Source: Venenivibrio stagnispumantis
GTDB lineage: Bacteria > Aquificota > Aquificia > Aquificales > Hydrogenothermaceae
DNA length: 41,785 nt
Reading direction: 5' to 3'
NCBI RefSeq assembly: GCF_900182795.1
Contig: NZ_FXTX01000015.1
Location: 1 to 41,785, forward strand
Shown here piece by piece: positions 25,359-34,582 of this stretch. A model generated the notes under the pieces. The model made no database searches. It saw only the letters and a list, made by a program, of their open reading frames with translations, and was not told the origin of the DNA. The translations under genes were made by a program, and so were the position numbers. Numbering within the stretch: the stretch's first letter is position 1; the number at the start of each line of letters is the position of its first letter.

Positions 25359-25964
25359 TTACTCTTTTAAAGCTTCGTAAACGTATCCTACAAGTTCTTC
25401 AGAAGGTTTTAATGTTTTCTTTCCTGGTTCCCATTTAGCAGGGCAAGCTTCATCAGGGTGAGACATTAAGTATGCATTGGCTTTCATTTTTCTAACAAGC
25501 TCATCAGCATTTCTTCCTACATTGTAGAAATTAACTTCTGAAGAAACAAGTTTTCCTTCAGGATTAATTATAAATGTTCCTCTTAATGCAAGTCCTGTGT
25601 TGCAGTCATAAACTCCAAACATTCTTGAAATTTTTCCTGTTGGGTCTGCACCCATTGGATAGTTTACATTTTCAAGAAGTTTTTCATCTCTTTGCCATGC
25701 AAGATGGACAAATTTGGTATCAGTAGATACAGATATAACCTCTGCTCCGAGGTTTTTAAGTTCTTCGTATTTTTCTGCCAAATCAGCTAATTCTGTTGGA
25801 CATACAAATGTGAAGTCTGCCGGATAGAAGAATAAAATTGTCCATTTTCCTTCTTTTTTAGCATCTGCTAATGAAAACTTTCCAAATTTTCCTGTTGATG
25901 GGTCGTAAGTTTCCATTTCAAAATCAGGAACTTGCTGACCAACTAAGATTACTTTTTCTTCCAT
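25359..25964 (-). CDS. 2-Cys peroxiredoxin (AhpC/Prx1 type)
   Basis: A 201-residue peroxidase reducing H2O2 and organic peroxides. The peroxidatic Cys55 is in ADFTFVCPTE and the resolving Cys174 in EACPAKW near the C-terminus. An extra Cys121 lies in VYDCNTGLALRG. The reductant (AhpF, thioredoxin or other) is not encoded nearby. It follows the second peroxiredoxin by 37 bases on the same strand, so both are probably co-transcribed. Codon use is more GC-rich than in neighbours, suggesting high expression. Confidence 0.95.
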   Translation of the reverse strand: MEEKVILVGQQVPDFEMETYDPSTGKFGKFSLADAKKEGKWTILFFYPADFTFVCPTELADLAEKYEELKNLGAEVISVSTDTKFVHLAWQRDEKLLENVNYPMGADPTGKISRMFGVYDCNTGLALRGTFIINPEGKLVSSEVNFYNVGRNADELVRKMKANAYLMSHPDEACPAKWEPGKKTLKPSEELVGYVYEALKE

Positions 25965-26001
25965 TTTTACTACCTCCTTGATAGATTTATTTTAAATATT
26001 A

Positions 26002-26685
26002 TTATTTAATTGGCTTTTTACAGAAATACCAATCAATGCATTCATATCCTTCTTGGAGTCTTTTTAATGCATCTTCATAAGTTGCTGGAGGAGGCACTAT
26101 TACCTTAGTATTTTCTTCGGTAAATTCCCAAGTTTGTGGCTCAGGTACCCAGTTTGCAGGAGTTGCAACCCCATGCTTGTCAGTTGTTTGTAATGCATCA
26201 ACTAATCTTAAAATTTCACGCATATTTCTTCCATTGCTTAAAGGATAATAAATTATAGCTCTAATTTTTCCTTCAGGGTCAATGATAAAAACTGCTCTAA
26301 CTGTAGCAGTAGAGCTTGCATTAGGATGAAGCATTCCGTATAATTTTGCAACTTTTCCATCTGCATCTGCAACAATTGGGAAAGAAATATCTACTCCCGT
26401 TTTTTCTTTTAAATTCATTACCCAAGCAATATGTGAAAAATTGCTATCAATACTTAGTCCAAGAAGTTGAACATTTCTTTTGTCAAATTCATCTTTTAAT
26501 TTTGCAAAGGCAAGAAACTCTGTGCTGCAAACCGGAGTAAAATCAGCAGGATGAGAGAAAAACACTATCCATTTACCTTTAAAATCATCAGGAAAAGAAA
26601 TAGGCCCGAAAGTGGTCATTGCTTGAAAAGATGGAGCTTGGTCTCCAATTCTTGGTAAACTTTGAAGCTCTTTTACTTCTTCCAT
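26002..26685 (-). CDS. peroxiredoxin, Prx6-like/archaeal thioredoxin peroxidase type
   Basis: A 227-residue peroxiredoxin with peroxidatic Cys53 in [13 protein letters not shown] and a long C-terminal arm bearing CIDWYFC (Cys216 and Cys222). This arm with two cysteines is the pattern of the Aeropyrum pernix thioredoxin peroxidase, common in hyperthermophiles. It is the first gene of a two-gene peroxide-defence operon. AAGGAGGT precedes the ATG, with an inverted repeat in the promoter region that may be an operator. Confidence 0.95.
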   Translation of the reverse strand: MEEVKELQSLPRIGDQAPSFQAMTTFGPISFPDDFKGKWIVFFSHPADFTPVCSTEFLAFAKLKDEFDKRNVQLLGLSIDSNFSHIAWVMNLKEKTGVDISFPIVADADGKVAKLYGMLHPNASSTATVRAVFIIDPEGKIRAIIYYPLSNGRNMREILRLVDALQTTDKHGVATPANWVPEPQTWEFTEENTKVIVPPPATYEDALKRLQEGYECIDWYFCKKPIK

Positions 26686-26743
26686 TTTTACTACCTCCTT
26701 AATAAATTTATTTACAACTTAATAATAACGATTCTTAATATTA

Positions 26744-26760
26744 ATAAAAATGATTTTTAT
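26744..26760 (-). promoter_or_regulatory. candidate Fur/PerR-type operator upstream of the peroxiredoxin operon
   Basis: ATAAAAA-TGA-TTTTTAT is a perfect 7-3-7 inverted repeat overlapping a second dyad (TGAT, ATCA), about 60 bases before the start of the first peroxiredoxin gene. AT-rich dyads like this are typical of Fur-superfamily peroxide or iron regulators, but such sequences also arise by chance at this GC content. No regulator gene is adjacent. Confidence 0.35.
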
Positions 26761-26826
26761 CATATAATGTAATATTAAATAGTGAAAAAAATTTTTCAAG
26801 CATAAATTATTAAAAAGGAGATTTTT

Positions 26827-27909
26827 ATGGTTGAAGGATTATATATTCATATTCCTTTTTGTAGTATAAAATGCCCGTATTGTGATTTTACATCTATAAC
26901 AATATTAGATGAAGATATACATAAAAGATATATTGATAGATTGTTTGAAGAGTTAAACCTTTACAAAGATTTAGACTGGAATTTAAAGACGGTTTATTTT
27001 GGTGGTGGGACCCCTTCTGTTTTAAATCCAAAATATATAGTAAAGCTGATTGAATTTGTAAAAAATAATCATAAAAATATAGAAGAGATAACAATTGAAG
27101 TAAATCCAAAAACTTATAAATATGAAGAGTTTAAAATATTAAAAGATATTGGTGTCAATAGGGTAAGCATAGGCAACCAATCATTTCTACAAAAAAATCT
27201 GAAAATACTTGGGAGAAATCATTCTCCGGAAGATACATATAAAACCATAGAATCGGCATTAAAAGCCGGAATAAATAATATCAATCTTGATTTGATTTAT
27301 GGAATTTCTTCCCAAACAATAAAAGATTTAGAGGAAGATTTAAAAATATACACATCTTTGCCTATTTTACATATATCTGCTTATATGCTTACGGTTTATG
27401 AAGGAACAGCTCTTGCAAATCTTGTAAATGAAAACAAATATAATGAAATTTCCGAAGATTTAGCTACTAAAATGTTCTATATAATTGATGAATATTTAGA
27501 GAATAAAGGATTTTTAAGATATGAATTGTCAAACTGGGCAAAAGAAGGGGCTGAGTCTAAGCATAATCTTTTATATTGGCAAAGAAAAGAGTATATAGGA
27601 ATAGGTGTTTCTGCTTGGTCGTTTGTCGGAAATAGAAGATTTGGAAATACAAAAAATTTAAATGAATATATTGAAGGAAAAGGAATAGGAAAATATGAAG
27701 AAATTTTAGATGAAGAAAAGATAAAAGAAGAAGAAATTTTTCTTGGTTTTAGGCTTAAAGAAGGTGTTAGCTTGGATATTTTAAAAGATAAAATGGAGAT
27801 ACTAAAAGATTTAGAAAAAGAGAATTTACTTTATATAAAAAATAATAGGGCTATTTTGACAAGAAAGGGTCTAATGGTTATAAATTATATTGTTTCAAAA
27901 TTAATCTGA
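26827..27909 (+). CDS. hemW: HemW-like radical SAM protein (heme chaperone family)
   Basis: A 360-residue radical SAM enzyme. The cluster motif is C12xxxC16xxC19 followed by Asp-Phe (CPYCDF), the HemW version, rather than the CxC ending of the true coproporphyrinogen dehydrogenase HemN. VYFGGGTPSVL and ISAYMLTVYEGTAL are family signatures and a C-terminal winged helix is present. HemW binds and transfers heme. It has AAGGAG upstream. Its 3' end overlaps proC tail to tail by 9 bases. Confidence 0.93.
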   Translation: MVEGLYIHIPFCSIKCPYCDFTSITILDEDIHKRYIDRLFEELNLYKDLDWNLKTVYFGGGTPSVLNPKYIVKLIEFVKNNHKNIEEITIEVNPKTYKYEEFKILKDIGVNRVSIGNQSFLQKNLKILGRNHSPEDTYKTIESALKAGINNINLDLIYGISSQTIKDLEEDLKIYTSLPILHISAYMLTVYEGTALANLVNENKYNEISEDLATKMFYIIDEYLENKGFLRYELSNWAKEGAESKHNLLYWQRKEYIGIGVSAWSFVGNRRFGNTKNLNEYIEGKGIGKYEEILDEEKIKEEEIFLGFRLKEGVSLDILKDKMEILKDLEKENLLYIKNNRAILTRKGLMVINYIVSKLI

Positions 27910-28704
27910 AAGCTCTTTGCTTCGTTTGGTAGCATTTTCTACTGCTTTTATAACAGCATTTCTAAATCCTTCTTCTTCAAGGGTAGCTATTCCGTAAATT
28001 GTTGTCCCTGCCGGAGATGTGACTTTATCCCTTGCTACCATCGGATGAAGCCCTGTTTCTTTTAATAATTTTGCCGAACCTATAACTGTCTGTATAGCCA
28101 TTTGTAAAGCTTCTTCATAAGATAATCCCATTTTTACACCACCCTGTGCAAGGGCATCAATAAATATATAAACATAAGCAGGACCACTTCCGGCAAGTCC
28201 GGTAATTATATCCATATAATTTTCATCTTTTATAAATACTTCTCCCATTATGGAAAATAGCTCTGTAATAAATAATTTTTTATCATCTTTAATAATATCA
28301 TCAAAGGATATTCCTATGGTTCCTTCTCCTATTAATGCCGGTGTATTTGGCATAATTCTAACAACTGGTATATTTTTTGCTAAAATCTCTTTAATTTTTG
28401 CTATTTTTACTCCGGCTAATATAGATATAATAACTTTATCTTCATTAAATAAATCTTTTAAAGGTTGTAGGGTTTCTTTTAAATCTTTTGGTTTTACTGC
28501 TAATATTATATATTCAGAAAGTTTTACAACTTTTTTACTATCTGATGCACCGGCTATGTTGTATTTATCTACTATAGAATCTAACTTTTCTTTATTTATA
28601 TCATAGGCTATTATTTGGGTGCTTTTTATATCTGTTTTTTCAATTATACCTTTAATAAGTGCTTCTCCCATATTTCCGGTGCCTATTATCCCTACTCTAA
28701 ACAT
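27901..28704 (-). CDS. proC: pyrroline-5-carboxylate reductase
   Basis: A 267-residue enzyme for the last step of proline synthesis. The NAD(P) fold GIIGTGNMGEALIKGI, VRIMPNTPALIGEG and the signature SPAGTTIYGIATLEEEG are all present. Length is normal. Its start overlaps the exonuclease gene by 8 bases. Confidence 0.97.
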   Translation of the reverse strand: MFRVGIIGTGNMGEALIKGIIEKTDIKSTQIIAYDINKEKLDSIVDKYNIAGASDSKKVVKLSEYIILAVKPKDLKETLQPLKDLFNEDKVIISILAGVKIAKIKEILAKNIPVVRIMPNTPALIGEGTIGISFDDIIKDDKKLFITELFSIMGEVFIKDENYMDIITGLAGSGPAYVYIFIDALAQGGVKMGLSYEEALQMAIQTVIGSAKLLKETGLHPMVARDKVTSPAGTTIYGIATLEEEGFRNAVIKAVENATKRSKELSD

Positions 28705-29314
28705 ATCTTCTCCTTTTATTTATAAGGTTTATCTCTTTTCCATTAGCAAGTTTTATTATATCTAAAACTTTATTTATTTTATAATCTTGTAAAATATCAA
28801 TTATTCTTTTAAATATCTCATAAGTGGCATAAGCATCTGATAATGCTCTGTGTCTTTGTTGAAAAGATAAATTAAAATGGTATGCTAAATTTGATAAAGA
28901 TTTGCTTTGAAGTTCCGGAAATATTCTCCTTGCAAGTTTTAATGTGCAGATTGTAGGATTTTGTATATTTTTTCCATATAATCTGTTATTTACAAGATTT
29001 AGAAAAGATAAATCAAAAGAAGCATTGTGGGCTACGATAATTGAATCTCCTATAAAATCCATATATTTATCAAAAATTTCTTCTATTTTTGGTTTATCTA
29101 TTACCATAGCAGTTGTTATGCCTGTTAGCTGGGTTATATGTGGTGGTATGATTTGTATATCGGGTTTTACAAGTGAAGAAAATTTGGAAGTTATAACTCC
29201 ACCTTCTACCTTTATTGCGGCAACTTCTATTATCTCTCCGGTAGTTGGTTTTAATCCGGTTGTCTCTATATCTATAACTGCAAAACTAACTTCATCAATA
29301 GATAGATTATACAC
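28697..29314 (-). CDS. DnaQ-family 3'-5' exonuclease
   Basis: A 205-residue DEDDh exonuclease: VIDIETTGL (Asp, Glu), VAHNASFDLSFL (Asp) and HRALSDAYATYE (His, Asp) supply all catalytic residues. It could be the proofreading epsilon subunit or a stand-alone PolC-like exonuclease; the sequence does not decide. The start is GTG at 29314 with AAGGAAAG upstream. A good promoter lies about 35 bases before it. Confidence 0.93.
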   Translation of the reverse strand: MYNLSIDEVSFAVIDIETTGLKPTTGEIIEVAAIKVEGGVITSKFSSLVKPDIQIIPPHITQLTGITTAMVIDKPKIEEIFDKYMDFIGDSIIVAHNASFDLSFLNLVNNRLYGKNIQNPTICTLKLARRIFPELQSKSLSNLAYHFNLSFQQRHRALSDAYATYEIFKRIIDILQDYKINKVLDIIKLANGKEINLINKRRRYV

Positions 29315-29347
29315 TATGCTTTCCTTTATTTTTTAAGAGTTAAAAAT

Positions 29348-29376
29348 AGTATATATCCGGTGAATAAATTTATCAA
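29348..29376 (-). promoter_or_regulatory. promoter of the exonuclease-proC operon
   Basis: TTGATA (29376-29371), exactly 17 bases, then TATACT (29353-29348), near-consensus for a sigma-70-type promoter. It is located about 35 bases before the GTG start. Confidence 0.7.
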
Positions 29377-29492
29377 TGCTTTGTAAAGGCTGTTTAAAAA
29401 CCTGCTAATACTTGATATATAAATAGTTGCTTAAAGGCTTTTAAGAAAAAATTATAGTTTCAATAATGTCAAATATTCCAACAAATTTCTTA

Positions 29493-29521
29493 TTGCAAAA
29501 AGTTATAAAATTATATATCAT
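29493..29521 (+). promoter_or_regulatory. candidate promoter of the sulfur-transfer operon
   Basis: TTGCAA (29493-29498), 17 bases, TATCAT (29516-29521), about 33 bases before the ThiF/MoeB start. The surrounding sequence is very AT-rich, so other -10 choices exist. Confidence 0.45.
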
Positions 29522-29553
29522 ATATTTTTAATATTTTCTTTGAGAGGTGAGTG

Positions 29554-30372
29554 ATGTCTTTTCAATTTACAGAAGAACAGATTAAAAGATACAGTAGACA
29601 TATAATTCTACCGGAAGTTGGTGGAGTAGGACAACAAAAATTATTAAATGCTAAGGTTTTAGTTATAGGAGCCGGTGGGCTTGGCTCTCCTTCATTATAT
29701 TATCTTGCTGCTGCCGGTGTAGGAACTATCGGAATAGTTGATTTTGATGTCGTTGATTATTCTAACTTACAAAGACAGATTTTACATAACACTTCAAGGG
29801 TTGGTGTTCCAAAAGTAGAATCTGCAAAAATGACTATTGAAGCATTAAATCCGGATGTTAAAGTTATAACCTACAACCAAAAAATAGATAAATCAAATGT
29901 TTTAGATATAATAAAAGATTATGATATTGTTTTAGATGGTTCTGATAATTTCCCTACAAGATTTTTAATTAATGATGCATGCTTTATGCTCGGAAAACCT
30001 CTTGTATCTGCAGCAATACTTAGATTTGAAGGGCAGTTAACAACATTTGATTACAGAAATAAAGAAAATTCACCTTGTTATAGATGTTTATTTCCTGAAC
30101 CGCCACCACCGGGACTTGTCCCAAGCTGTCAAGAAGCCGGATTACTCGGTGTAGTAGGTGGTATAATGGGAACATTACAGGCAAATGAAGCTTTAAAACT
30201 TATTCTTGATATAGGAGAGCCACTTGTTGGTAAATTGCTCGTTTTTGATGCACTTACTACAGAATTTAGAACCGTAAAATTAAGAAAAGATAAAAAATGT
30301 AATCTCTGTGGAGAAAATCCAACAATTAAAGAGCTTATAGAATACGAACAATCCTGTGAGGTGCATTTCTAA
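29554..30372 (+). CDS. ThiF/MoeB/HesA-family sulfur-carrier adenylyltransferase
   Basis: A 272-residue E1-like enzyme. RYSRHIILPEVGGVGQQKL and the nucleotide site VIGAGGLGSPSLYYLAAAGV are family signatures, and the zinc site is complete (CYRC and CNLC). Catalytic cysteine candidates lie in SCQEAGLLGVVGG. There is no C-terminal rhodanese domain. It adenylates the C-terminal Gly-Gly of a ThiS/MoaD-like carrier, for thiamine, molybdopterin or another thiocarboxylate. No ThiS or MoaD is in the window. Start: ATG at 29554 is preferred over the GTG 3 bases earlier, with GAGAGGTGA upstream. The stop overlaps tusA (TAATG). Confidence 0.94.
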   Translation: MSFQFTEEQIKRYSRHIILPEVGGVGQQKLLNAKVLVIGAGGLGSPSLYYLAAAGVGTIGIVDFDVVDYSNLQRQILHNTSRVGVPKVESAKMTIEALNPDVKVITYNQKIDKSNVLDIIKDYDIVLDGSDNFPTRFLINDACFMLGKPLVSAAILRFEGQLTTFDYRNKENSPCYRCLFPEPPPPGLVPSCQEAGLLGVVGGIMGTLQANEALKLILDIGEPLVGKLLVFDALTTEFRTVKLRKDKKCNLCGENPTIKELIEYEQSCEVHF

Positions 30373-30605
30373 TGGAAATAACAAGAGAACTTGATTTAAA
30401 AGGAGAAGTTTGTCCATTTACATTTGTAAAAAGTAAATTAATTTTAGAACAGATGAATAAAGGAGAAATATTAAAAATAATCCTTGATTATAAACCATCT
30501 GTTGATAATGTGCCAAAAAGTATGAAAGAAGAAGGACAGGAAGTTATAGCTGTAAATCAGTTAGATAACAATCTTTGGGAAGTTATAGTGAGAAAAGTAA
30601 AATGA
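30372..30605 (+). CDS. TusA-family sulfur carrier
   Basis: A 77-residue TusA/SirA-fold protein that carries persulfide sulfur on Cys14 in LKGEVCPFTFVKSKL. The usual motif is CPxP; here the second proline is threonine (CPFT). It overlaps the ThiF/MoeB gene by 1 base and the DsrE-like gene by 4 bases. In this context it probably exchanges sulfur with the DsrE/F/H-like proteins encoded next. Confidence 0.9.
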   Translation: MEITRELDLKGEVCPFTFVKSKLILEQMNKGEILKIILDYKPSVDNVPKSMKEEGQEVIAVNQLDNNLWEVIVRKVK

Positions 30606-30904
30606 AATTATTGATATTAATGTCAAGTAATCCTTACTCTGCGGATTTTAATACATTGATAAAATTATCAAATACAGCGTTGGAGAAAAATCATAAATTA
30701 TCAATATTTTTTATGTCAAATGGAGAATGGTGCTTATTAAGAGATGAAATTAAACAATTGGCAGAGAAAGGAGCCAAAATATATTATTGTGCCCATAATG
30801 CAGAGCAAAGAAAGATAAAAGTTGAAAGCTGGGCAGAAAGTAGCAGTATGTATGGATTATCTAAGCTGATAGCAGAAGCAGATAAAGTTATATCTTTAAC
30901 ATAA
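30602..30904 (+). CDS. DsrE/TusD-family sulfurtransferase
   Basis: A 100-residue protein of the DsrE fold (KLLILMSSNPYSADFNTLIK). Cys63, in KIYYCAHNAEQRKI, is at the position of the sulfur-accepting cysteine of TusD/DsrE; Cys44 is additional. A longer reading from 30575 is in frame, but the ATG at 30602, overlapping the tusA stop as ATGA, is the natural start. It is the presumed active subunit of a DsrEFH/TusBCD-like complex. Confidence 0.87.
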   Translation: MKLLILMSSNPYSADFNTLIKLSNTALEKNHKLSIFFMSNGEWCLLRDEIKQLAEKGAKIYYCAHNAEQRKIKVESWAESSSMYGLSKLIAEADKVISLT

Positions 30905-30913
30905 GGAAGAAAA

Positions 30914-31264
30914 ATGGCAAAGAAAAATGTAGTTTCTATCATAAAATCATCAGCATTTAGCTGGAAAACATTTGAAGCTTTAAGACAAGCTGTCGGAATG
31001 GCTATGGACCATAAGGTAACTGTTATCTTTATAAAAGATGCTGTTTATCTTTTTACAGAAAATAATCTTCCAATGATTGGAATTCCTTCTTCAGATAAAT
31101 CCATAGAAGCCCTTGGCATGCTTGAAGCAAAAATAGTAGTGGAAGAAGAATCTGTAAGAGAAAGAGGAATTATATTAAAACAACTTCCTACAAAAATTTT
31201 CATTGAGCCAAAAGAAAAGATTTCGGAAATTATATCCAATGCAGAGGTTGTAATTACATGGTAA
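30914..31264 (+). CDS. DsrF/TusC-like protein
   Basis: A 116-residue DsrE-fold protein (SSAFSWKTFEALRQAVGMAM, VTVIFIKDAVYLF) without any cysteine, so it is a structural partner, not a sulfur acceptor. Its position between DsrE- and DsrH-like genes matches the dsrEFH/tusDCB order. AAGGAAG precedes the ATG, and the 3' end overlaps the next gene by 7 bases. Confidence 0.82.
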   Translation: MAKKNVVSIIKSSAFSWKTFEALRQAVGMAMDHKVTVIFIKDAVYLFTENNLPMIGIPSSDKSIEALGMLEAKIVVEEESVRERGIILKQLPTKIFIEPKEKISEIISNAEVVITW

Positions 31265-31500
31265 ATACAGTATGGATAGTGAGAAAACCGGCAGATTTTC
31301 CGGCAGCAGATTTAATAAATGAAAATGATATTATTATTCTTATTCAAGATGGGATTTTAAGACAGCCATCTACATACAAATGGTATGCCTGCAAAGAAGA
31401 TGTAATAGCAAGAGGAATAAAAATCCCCAAAGATAAACTAATAGATTACTCGGATATTATTGATATTATAGAAAAAGCAAACAAAGTAGTTGTATGGTAA
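31258..31500 (+). CDS. DsrH/TusB-like protein
   Basis: An 80-residue protein with the DsrH/TusB pattern: a Cys (Cys45) in [12 protein letters not shown], where relatives have the conserved sequence before Asp-x-x-Ala-Arg-Gly, and a terminal Trp (KVVVW). It completes the three-component DsrE/F/H set. It overlaps dsrF- and pdxA-type neighbours by 7 bases each, so all are translationally coupled. Confidence 0.82.
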   Translation: MVNTVWIVRKPADFPAADLINENDIIILIQDGILRQPSTYKWYACKEDVIARGIKIPKDKLIDYSDIIDIIEKANKVVVW

Positions 31501-32456
31501 AGATAGGTATTTCCCACGGGGATTTAGCCGGTATATCTTCAGAAATTTTAGTTAAATCTGTAAAAAAATTACCAAAAGCTATATATATAATTTACGGTTC
31601 ATCAAAAGCTATCCAAAAAGCCCAAACTCTTTTAAATGAAAAGTTTGATTTAATTCAGATAAATAAACCGGAAGAAGCAAAAAAAGAAGGATTTTATATA
31701 ATAGACCTTTTTGATGAAGATATCCAGTTTGGAAAACCATCTGTTAAATCCGGTAAAGCTTCTGTTTTATTTTTACAAAATGCAGTAAGAGATATTTTAG
31801 ATAAAAAGCTGAATGCATTGGTAACTATGCCTATATCAAAAGAATGGATAATGAAAGCAGGATTTAAATATGCCGGTCATACAGATTATTTAGCAGATGT
31901 ATCAAATATAAAAGAATATGCAATGATTTTATTTTGTAATAAATTAAAGGTAGGATTGATAACAACCCATATTCCTCTTAAAGATGTTCCAAAAAACATA
32001 TCAAAAGAAAAAATTATATCAAAAATAAGATTGATAAATGAAGAATTAAAACAGAAATTTTGTATAAAAAATCCAAAAATTGCAGTTCTTGGACTTAATC
32101 CTCATGCTTCCGATAACTCAAATATAGGAGATGAAGAAGAAAAAATTATAATACCGGCTATAAATCAGTTAAAAAATGAAGGAATAAATCTGATAGGTCC
32201 TTTATCTCCGGATACTGCATTTATAAATAGAAAAGATTTTGATATATATATTGCGATGTATCATGACCAGGGATTAATACCTTTGAAAATGCTTTGTTTT
32301 AGAAAAGCTGTAAATATGACCTTTGGACTTCCATTTATAAGAACATCTCCTGACCACGGCACCGGATATGATATTGCAGGAAAAGGCATAGCAGATGAAT
32401 CTTCTTTTTTATATGCTGTAAAAATTGCAAAAAGATTAATAAATAAGAGCTGTTAA
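31494..32456 (+). CDS. pdxA: 4-hydroxythreonine-4-phosphate dehydrogenase
   Basis: A 320-residue PdxA of the DXP-dependent pyridoxal phosphate route. Motifs [57 protein letters not shown] and [15 protein letters not shown] hold the metal and substrate residues. It is the last gene of the sulfur-transfer operon; cysteine desulfurases that feed such systems use PLP, which may explain the pairing. Its end overlaps the convergent MlaE gene by 21 bases. Confidence 0.96.
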   Translation: MVKIGISHGDLAGISSEILVKSVKKLPKAIYIIYGSSKAIQKAQTLLNEKFDLIQINKPEEAKKEGFYIIDLFDEDIQFGKPSVKSGKASVLFLQNAVRDILDKKLNALVTMPISKEWIMKAGFKYAGHTDYLADVSNIKEYAMILFCNKLKVGLITTHIPLKDVPKNISKEKIISKIRLINEELKQKFCIKNPKIAVLGLNPHASDNSNIGDEEEKIIIPAINQLKNEGINLIGPLSPDTAFINRKDFDIYIAMYHDQGLIPLKMLCFRKAVNMTFGLPFIRTSPDHGTGYDIAGKGIADESSFLYAVKIAKRLINKSC

Positions 32457-33188
32457 GAAATAATCAAGAATTAATATTGTAACAGAAGCAACAACAACGG
32501 CAGTAGTTGTAGCTCTGCCAACTCCTTCAGCCCCACCCTTTGCATGATAACCAAAATAAGAAGCAATTAATACTAATATAACACCAAAAACCGAAGCTTT
32601 AAAAAGCCCTCCATAAATATCTTTTAGCTCTGTAAGAGTTACCATTTTTTGCCAGAAAAGATACGGATTTATATGATATAGATAAACACCTACAACATAT
32701 CCTCCTATAATACCGGCAATTATAGATAATACGGTCAATGCCGGAACCATTATTAAAGCTGCGATAATACGGGGTGCTACAAGATACCCAAGTGGATTTA
32801 CTGCCATAACTTCAAGAGCATCTATCTGCTCCGTTATTCTCATTGTCCCGATATTTGCTGCTATAGCAGAGCCAGACCTTGCAGTTACAAGCAAAGCTAC
32901 AAGAACTGGAGATAACTCTCTTGTTAAAGATAAGGAAACAAGAGCACCAATCAAAAATTCTGCATTAAATTTATGAAATGTAGGATATGTTTCAACAACA
33001 AGAACACCACCGGTAAAAAATCCGGTTAAAATAATAAGTAAAGCAGCGTTTACACCAATATCTTCCATATTTTTAAAGATATATTTCAGCTTCGGCGGCT
33101 TTTTTAAGATAGAAAGCAATGTATTGAAAAAGAATAATGTTATATTACCTACATGATATATAAAATTTATAAAGCCATTAAGTATCAA
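32436..33188 (-). CDS. mlaE: MlaE-family ABC transporter permease
   Basis: A 250-residue inner-membrane permease with five or six hydrophobic helices and the MlaE signature region [43 protein letters not shown]. It transports phospholipid between inner and outer membrane with an MlaF ATPase and MlaD substrate-binding protein; neither is in this window. It overlaps dnaB by 11 bases and is the last gene of the long minus operon. Its presence supports a diderm envelope. Confidence 0.94.
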   Translation of the reverse strand: MILNGFINFIYHVGNITLFFFNTLLSILKKPPKLKYIFKNMEDIGVNAALLIILTGFFTGGVLVVETYPTFHKFNAEFLIGALVSLSLTRELSPVLVALLVTARSGSAIAANIGTMRITEQIDALEVMAVNPLGYLVAPRIIAALIMVPALTVLSIIAGIIGGYVVGVYLYHINPYLFWQKMVTLTELKDIYGGLFKASVFGVILVLIASYFGYHAKGGAEGVGRATTTAVVVASVTILILDYFLTALIY

Positions 33189-34581
33189 CGTTATCTTCCC
33201 CTAAATATTCTAATTCTTCCTCTTCTTCAACGAATGTATCTATATTATCATAATTTTGAGCTAAATTTTCAAATTTTGTAATCTCTTTTACAAATGCAAG
33301 ATTAATTGTTCCGGTTGGTCCGTTTCTTTGTTTTGCTATTATAATTTCTGCTATGCCTTCTTCTTGAGGAGCCGGATTTTTTTTGTAATATTCAGGTCTA
33401 TGGATAAATATTACTGTATCTGCATCTTGCTCAATACTACCACTTTCTCTCAAATCTGCAAGTTGTGGTCTTTTATCTGCCCTCATTTCTGCCTGTCTTG
33501 ATAACTGTGCTAATGCAATTATTGGAATATTTAGCTCTTTTGCAAGAGCTTTTAAACCCCTTGATATTTCTGCTACTTCCTGTTGTCTATTTTCTCTTTT
33601 TCCATCTGTTGTAAGAAGTTGAAGATAATCTATAACTAAAACTTCTATCTCTTTTTCTTTTTTTAATTTTCTTGCTTTTGCTTTTAAATCAAGCATTTTT
33701 AAAGATGCTGTATCATCTATATATAAAGGAGCTTTCATCATTTTTATTGCACTATCTGCTATCAATCCCAGTTCATCTGAATTTAAAAATCCACTTCTTA
33801 TTTTTTTTAGTGGTATTCTGGTATCTTCACATAATAATCTCATTGCTATCTGTTCCTTTGACATCTCTAAGGAGAAAAAGGCAGAAGGTCTATTTTCTAT
33901 CATAGATATATGATATAGTATAGATAAGGCAAAACTGGTTTTACCCATTCCAGGTCTTGCTGCAACAATTACCAAATCTCCTTTATGAAATCCTGTTGTT
34001 AATCTATCAAGGTCATAAAATCCGGTAGGTAAACCGGTAACAACATGTTCTTTTTTTGCAAGCTCATTTATAATGTTTAATGTTTCTTTTAAAACTTCCC
34101 CAATAGAATAATAACTGCTTATTTGTCTTGTCTCTGCAATTTTAAATATGGCAGACTCTACTTCTTCAAGAAGGATATTTATATTTTTTGTTGTTTTTGC
34201 TTTTTGTATAATCTCATTTGCAGTTAATACAAGTTCCCTGATAAGTGCTTTCTCTTTCAGGGAATTTGCCATAGATAAGGCTGTAGATGGCGGTGTAGCA
34301 TCGGCTATTATAAGATTTATATAGCTTTTACCACCTACTTTTTCTAAGACTGAATGTTTATCAAGATAATCTACAAATAGATTTGGGTCTAATACTTCCG
34401 CTTCATCATTATATTTTATAAGATATTCATAGATGATTTTATGTCTTGGATTAAAAAAATCTTGTGGTTTTAGGATATTAAGTATGCTATCAAAAATTGA
34501 TTCTTCTAAGAATATTGAACCAAGTAAAGCCCTCTCCATCTCATCGTCGTGAGGGAGAGGGAGATTGTCTAAGGATTCCAT
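33178..34581 (-). CDS. dnaB: replicative DNA helicase DnaB
   Basis: A 467-residue hexameric helicase. The N-terminal DnaG-interacting domain (PHDDEMERALLGSIFLEE) is followed by a RecA-like domain with Walker A ARPGMGKTSFAL and Walker B VLVIDYLQLL. DLRESGSIEQDADTVIFIHR is also typical. There is no intein. The C-terminus is acidic. It follows rplI by 1 base in the rpsF-ssb-rpsR-rplI-dnaB block known from many bacteria. Confidence 0.98.
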   Translation of the reverse strand: MESLDNLPLPHDDEMERALLGSIFLEESIFDSILNILKPQDFFNPRHKIIYEYLIKYNDEAEVLDPNLFVDYLDKHSVLEKVGGKSYINLIIADATPPSTALSMANSLKEKALIRELVLTANEIIQKAKTTKNINILLEEVESAIFKIAETRQISSYYSIGEVLKETLNIINELAKKEHVVTGLPTGFYDLDRLTTGFHKGDLVIVAARPGMGKTSFALSILYHISMIENRPSAFFSLEMSKEQIAMRLLCEDTRIPLKKIRSGFLNSDELGLIADSAIKMMKAPLYIDDTASLKMLDLKAKARKLKKEKEIEVLVIDYLQLLTTDGKRENRQQEVAEISRGLKALAKELNIPIIALAQLSRQAEMRADKRPQLADLRESGSIEQDADTVIFIHRPEYYKKNPAPQEEGIAEIIIAKQRNGPTGTINLAFVKEITKFENLAQNYDNIDTFVEEEEELEYLGEDNVDT

Positions 34582-34582
34582 T

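Noticed and set aside
33178-34581. Intein in dnaB
   Set aside because: The protein is of normal length and all helicase motifs are continuous.
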